Source: Imbricaverruca yamaguchii | Taxonomy: Eukaryota > Arthropoda > Thecostraca > Neoverrucidae | Assembly (NCBI GenBank): GCA_034440575.1 | Contig: JAOTOL010001438.1 | Location: 436,001-500,000 of the forward strand | DNA length: 64,000 nucleotides | Direction: 5' to 3' | In this document: one piece after another, positions 60,716-64,000 of the stretch | How positions within the stretch are numbered: position 1 is the first letter of the stretch | How the letters are laid out: each line of letters begins with the position of its first letter | Position numbers and translations under genes: made by a program | The notes under the pieces: model-generated | Databases searched by the model: none | Seen by the model: only the letters and a program-made list of their open reading frames with translations | What the model was told of the DNA's origin: nothing

Positions 60716-60913
60716 CAAAGGCAAAGCCAAGAGGGCCTAAGGGCCATTCCACACCCCTAGCAAACAAAGCGCACTAGATCATTCAATACATTTTGAGATT
60801 TTCGCAGTACAAAACTAGATTTTCGGCGCCCTTCGCGAGTCAACAGCTGTGTCTCTTTCATTGCATTTTCTTAGTCACCCCTCACCCTGAGGAAAATATT
60901 GGCTACGCCACTG
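60716..60913. mobile_element. small hAT-like MITE
   Basis: The left end caaaggcaaagccaag and the inverted right end ttggctacgccactg match at 11 of 15 positions. Flanking octamers attgaggc and catgaggc match at six of eight, consistent with an 8-bp target duplication. The interior (gagattttcgcagtacaaaa, tttcattgcattttctta, ccctgaggaaaa) is shared with 36439-36667 and 7781-7907. Confidence 0.7.
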
Positions 60914-61407
60914 CATGAGGCCTTCAAATGTGGTAATTTATGTTATTCTTAAGCGCCAATGGTTTGACCTGACCGGACCTTGACCTGGGCGTTCGAGTGT
61001 ACCATACAGTTACCAAGTAATTGTGTCACTGCACTTGACTGGGTCAACAAGTAAAGCAGTGGGAGGGCGTAAGAGCTCGCATATTTCTAATAGTGCGAAC
61101 AGGCTATTCTGCTGCTAAGAAGCAAGGCAGTGCTGCCACCTTCCAGCACATTCTCCGCGCAGCAGGCGCCTGACGGTGTGCGAGGTGTGAACGTGCTTCG
61201 ACTTGTAAACGTGAAGCTAGTGATGAGCAGCCTTTTTTATGGTTTTGTGTTTGAAATTATGGACGCAGGAAAACGGACATTGGCTATGCATTTGTTCGCG
61301 TCGATAGATTTAAACTGTTGAAGTAAAACATCTGGATGTGATGATTCAGCTGACATGCTTGATGTGCTTCACTTCGGCCGATCTGTCACCAGAACAAAAA
61401 ACATTCC
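60914..61407. other. unassigned sequence
   Basis: Contains tgacctgaccggaccttgac near 60967, reminiscent of the half-site-rich ends of the DR4 family. No clear copy and no gene. Confidence 0.45.
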
Positions 61408-61446
61408 TCAACATCACACGCAAATCGGACAGGCGTGTGATGTTGA
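61408..61446. other. perfect 14-bp stem hairpin
   Basis: tcaacatcacacgc (61408-61421) is followed by an 11-nt loop and its exact reverse complement gcgtgtgatgttga (61433-61446). It sits immediately before, and shares two bases with, the larger hairpin that follows. The role is unknown; two stem-loops in series could be a structured transcript or a palindromic repeat. Confidence 0.85.
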
Positions 61447-61511
61447 AGCAAGGTACCGTAGGCGTTCACACACTTGAGGGCAATGTGTGCACGCCTACGA
61501 TGCCTTGTTTC
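61445..61511. ncRNA. pre-miRNA-like hairpin (candidate)
   Basis: The 28-nt arms are 61445-61472 (gaagcaaggtaccgtaggcg and on) and 61484-61511 (tgtgtgcacgcctacgatgc and on). They pair with only two mismatches and two G-U pairs around an 11-nt loop. Length and shape fit a metazoan pre-miRNA. The 3' arm runs into tttcag then gtaaac, so splice-like sites border it. I do not recognise the would-be mature sequence and cannot test expression; a palindromic transposon end is an alternative. Either strand could be transcribed. Confidence 0.4.
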
Positions 61512-61889
61512 AGGTAAACAACTCCGTGCAGGGTGTTATTGTTTGGTCATCACGTTTGCGAAGGTATTGGAGTGTGAGCTGAACACGATGGAAGGAGACG
61601 TAACACGTGTGACAGGTACCTATCCACTTATCCGGGGGTGTCGCCAGCGAGGTATTGGTAGGGGTAGCCCACCCATACGAGCATGGGTGAAGAAAGCCAT
61701 GGGGAAGTACAGGGCCTCATCTAAGAACTATGTAACGCGGGGACCAGTAAAACGGCTTCTGGACGCTCCCTCACAGACCCAGTAATATCAAATTGAGTCG
61801 AGTTTTACTGGGGGAAGGGATGTGACTATACTTGGAAGACCCGTCCACCTCTTCTCTCCACTCCGTCCCATCTTCTCTCCTCCCGCCTC
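61512..61889. other. unassigned sequence
   Basis: Part of a 103-codon plus frame with no recognisable domain. Confidence 0.45.
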
Positions 61890-61894
61890 TCTCT

Positions 61895-61981
<87 letters not shown>

Positions 61982-62160
61982 TTCTTTCTTTCTCTCTGCA
62001 TATACACACACATATGTACATATATATATATGTGTGTGTGTATAATATGAACATATATATGAATATAGATATAATATGTATATATATAGGTACATATATA
62101 AATATATATATATATATATACGTATGTATTTATATATATATATGTGTGTATATATTAATT
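61890..62160. repeat. (CT)n then TA/TG-rich microsatellites
   Basis: About 45 CT units to 61978, then interrupted TA and TG runs to about 62155. Confidence 0.97.
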
Positions 62161-62479
62161 CGGAACGGGAAATTCGCAAATCTATCCACACTGGGTTGTT
62201 CTACGTGTTCATATCACTCCTTGGATCTGCATTGCTATGTTTCAACCTCTTGGCAATACATTGGGAACAATCCCAAATATGTATATTACCAGTGCTTTAT
62301 GTGGAGAACATTGACACCCATTACCCCTAAGCAATGAAGTATATCAAGCTGATCTAGTGCATAGTTTGTAGTTGATAGCACTTCTGAAAACATGGAATCC
62401 ATTGGTGAACCTATTGGAAATATGTAATTCGCCAATGACCGTGTGACCTCTTTTCTTTCCAAATATATTGTAAGTTATA
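62161..62479. other. unassigned sequence
   Basis: Nothing recognisable. Confidence 0.5.
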
Positions 62480-63025
62480 TCACTGGTAGGCAGTAAAAGT
62501 AACCAAGCATTTTCCACACATAATGCTGCACTGGAATATCATCCGTAATTGTTGCTTCTGGTGCAGAAATGCAAAAATCAGCTGCGGCCGACCGTCTCCC
62601 ATTGTGTCCATGTACGGCGGCATCGAGCGCTTCTCCTTCTGGTGGCGGTTGCAGAACCAGACGCGCACCACCTCCTTCTCCAGCTGCAGACTACCGGCCA
62701 GGGACGTGATCTCGGGCGACGCCGGCTCGGGCTGCTTGTGGAAGTGCTGCTCCAGCAGTGACTTCACAGACACCTCGATGCTGGTGCGCTTCTTGCACCT
62801 GCGACCCTGCGCCGTCGTGCGGTTCACGGTGCACGCGGCCAGACCTGTCCTCGAATCGGCCAGCTCCAGCCACTTCTGCGGCGGCGGCGGCGTCGGCTTG
62901 CACATGTTTTGAAGTTCTGCTGGCAGATGGTGGTGACATCCCACCGCCATGTGGGGTGTCACCATTGCACGTGTAGGGCAGCGAGGCTGACCGCAGTCGC
63001 CGACCGAACACCCCTCCGAGTCCCG
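62480..63025 (-). pseudogene. orphan POU class III homeodomain (vvl/Brn-like), probable pseudogene
   Basis: POU factors bind octamer-like DNA with a POU-specific domain and a POU homeodomain. Residues 186-245 of a 292-codon minus-strand frame (start 63358) are a complete homeodomain: [41 protein letters not shown], then [11 protein letters not shown]. It closely resembles the arthropod ventral veins lacking/drifter type. Before it come a linker and only the end of the POU-specific domain (NMCK, then QKWLELADS). Further upstream, R/G/D/G positions and a shifted-frame TTIC hint at an eroded POU-specific domain. The near-invariant RRQ is RHQ, and class III residues are changed at several other sites. 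No intron interrupts the link, as in intronless class III genes. A decayed or retroposed copy fits best; a diverged functional paralogue is possible. Confidence 0.75.
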
Positions 63026-63139
63026 GCACGTGATTGTGACCAGAATATTGCAAATAAATAAATAACAAATCAATAAATAGCGATAGATGTGGCCGGGCGG
63101 TGCGCAACTGGCCGCGGTCGGGCACACTCGGCTCGCCGG

Positions 63140-63345
63140 CAGAGGTGAGAGGGCAGCCCGAGAACGTGGAGGTGAGAGGGCGGCCCGAGAACGCAGAGGT
63201 GAGAGGACAGCCCGAGAACGCAGAGGTGAGAGGGCGGCCCGAGAACGCAGAGGTGAGAGGGCGGCCCGAGAACGCAGAGGTGAGAGGGCGGCCCGAGAAC
63301 GCAGAGGTGAGGGGGCGGCCCGAGAACGCGGAGGTGAGCGGACCG
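63140..63345. repeat. 27-bp minisatellite, about 7 copies
   Basis: Units of 27 bp read gagaacgcagaggtgagagg followed by gcggccc. On the minus strand the unit keeps frame and reads RSRAALSPL, in the same frame as the POU homeodomain downstream, so one open frame joins repeat and homeodomain without a stop. Confidence 0.96.
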
Positions 63346-64000
63346 GAACTGTCGGCATTTAACTGCCGGGACACTCGCCTCGATGTCCGCCCGTCGTCCT
63401 CGTCGGAACTGTTGCACTACAAGCTGCTATCGTTCGGCCATTTGCCCGGTCAATACAGGTTCCGTTACGACTGTTGGATTTGAGAACCAGTTCTCGTGCA
63501 AGAGAGGCGAATCATAGACTATCACAAGCCAGGAGAAGAACTCGCCTATACTAACAACAATGTTAAGTTATCAACACAAGCACATCAATGAAAACACAGT
63601 TGCACCCACTCGTCATGTACATAGCAATGGATTTTGCAAGCTTTAAATGCGAAGATACTTAGGCACGGGAGCTGATTATCTGTATTATCGGCAATACATA
63701 GGCAAGATATTGGATGCACACTCTTCACTGGCGTTTGGACGTTCAGTAGCAGTGACACGAATGCATAACGCCGGAAATGTGGAACATACCACATCTGCAC
63801 AGCGTTCAAATATCGTAATAATTTGCCACCTTCAAATCATATTACATTTGTTAAGTTCACCAACAGCAAAAAAAAATTAACGAGGCGTTAACACTAGTTA
63901 GCATTTTGATTGGTTAATACATTACATACACTGGCATATCACGTGTTGTTCGTTTGCAGCATAACATTTGCAATACAACGTTTGCGACTATGAAATACGC
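63346..64000. other. unassigned sequence
   Basis: GC-rich to about 63480, then AT-rich. Short open frames only; no feature recognised. Confidence 0.5.

Noticed and set aside
61445..61511. Mirtron (short hairpin intron)
   Set aside because: The 3' end tttcag fits an acceptor, but no good GT donor lies at the 5' base of the stem.

Overview
This window looks like repeat-dense, gene-poor nuclear DNA of an animal, most likely an arthropod (a crustacean would fit). Four signs support this. There is an interstitial (TTAGG)n tract, the arthropod-type telomere motif. There are long CA/TA/GA microsatellites. There are remnants of at least two kinds of non-LTR retrotransposon plus small hAT-like MITEs. 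Finally, there is a piece of a class III POU homeobox sequence. I found no intact protein-coding gene, no tRNA or rRNA, no operon-like organisation and no CRISPR. Almost every long open frame lies inside a tandem repeat.

Layout. 1-7.1 kb: a 2.6 kb array of 47-bp units ends against a CpG-rich patch with CCAAT and GC boxes; then a 73+77 bp higher-order repeat and an inverted copy of an interspersed element carrying an AGGTCA direct repeat (DR4). 7.1-15.3 kb: a MITE scrap, microsatellites, a 29-bp array with all three plus frames open, and a tandem pair of 363-bp units of the DR4 family. 15.3-18.4 kb: a plus-strand LINE (ORF1 with zinc knuckles, part of the endonuclease) running into a 26-bp array that seems to have grown from its endonuclease sequence. 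19.8-22.3 kb: a decayed CR1-like LINE on the minus strand meeting a plus-strand fragment of the same reverse transcriptase tail to tail. 22.4-22.9 kb: an unrecognised GC-rich open region that could be an exon. 24.2-27.8 kb: a nearly identical 0.29 kb sequence present twice, one copy splitting a GCTGTGACG-type array. 31-37 kb: five unrelated minisatellites. 36.4-39.8 kb: two MITEs, one with clear terminal inverted repeats and an 8-bp target duplication, and the second long copy of the DR4 family. 41-44.9 kb: a degenerate array, a CpG island with two full CRE sites and a POU octamer, and a reverse transcriptase remnant. 45.8-55.4 kb: microsatellites, a 30-bp array next to TTAGG, a hexamer array, 92-, 26-, 23- and 37-bp arrays and a second CpG island. 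55.4-61.4 kb: mostly featureless. 61.4-64 kb: two adjacent hairpins, one pre-miRNA-like, then an orphan POU homeodomain read from the minus strand and fused in frame to a 27-bp array.

How it fits together. The main processes visible are repeat birth and decay, not a pathway. About 25-30 independent tandem arrays occur in 64 kb, many GC-rich, and most have unit lengths that do not keep a reading frame. At least one array appears to be seeded by transposon sequence, and one young duplicate sits inside another array. The points most worth checking are the pre-miRNA-like hairpin, the DR4-bearing repeat family, the orphan POU homeodomain, the LINE-seeded minisatellite and the unrecognised open region near 22.5 kb. 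All identifications come from reading the sequence and from remembered family features; no database search was run.
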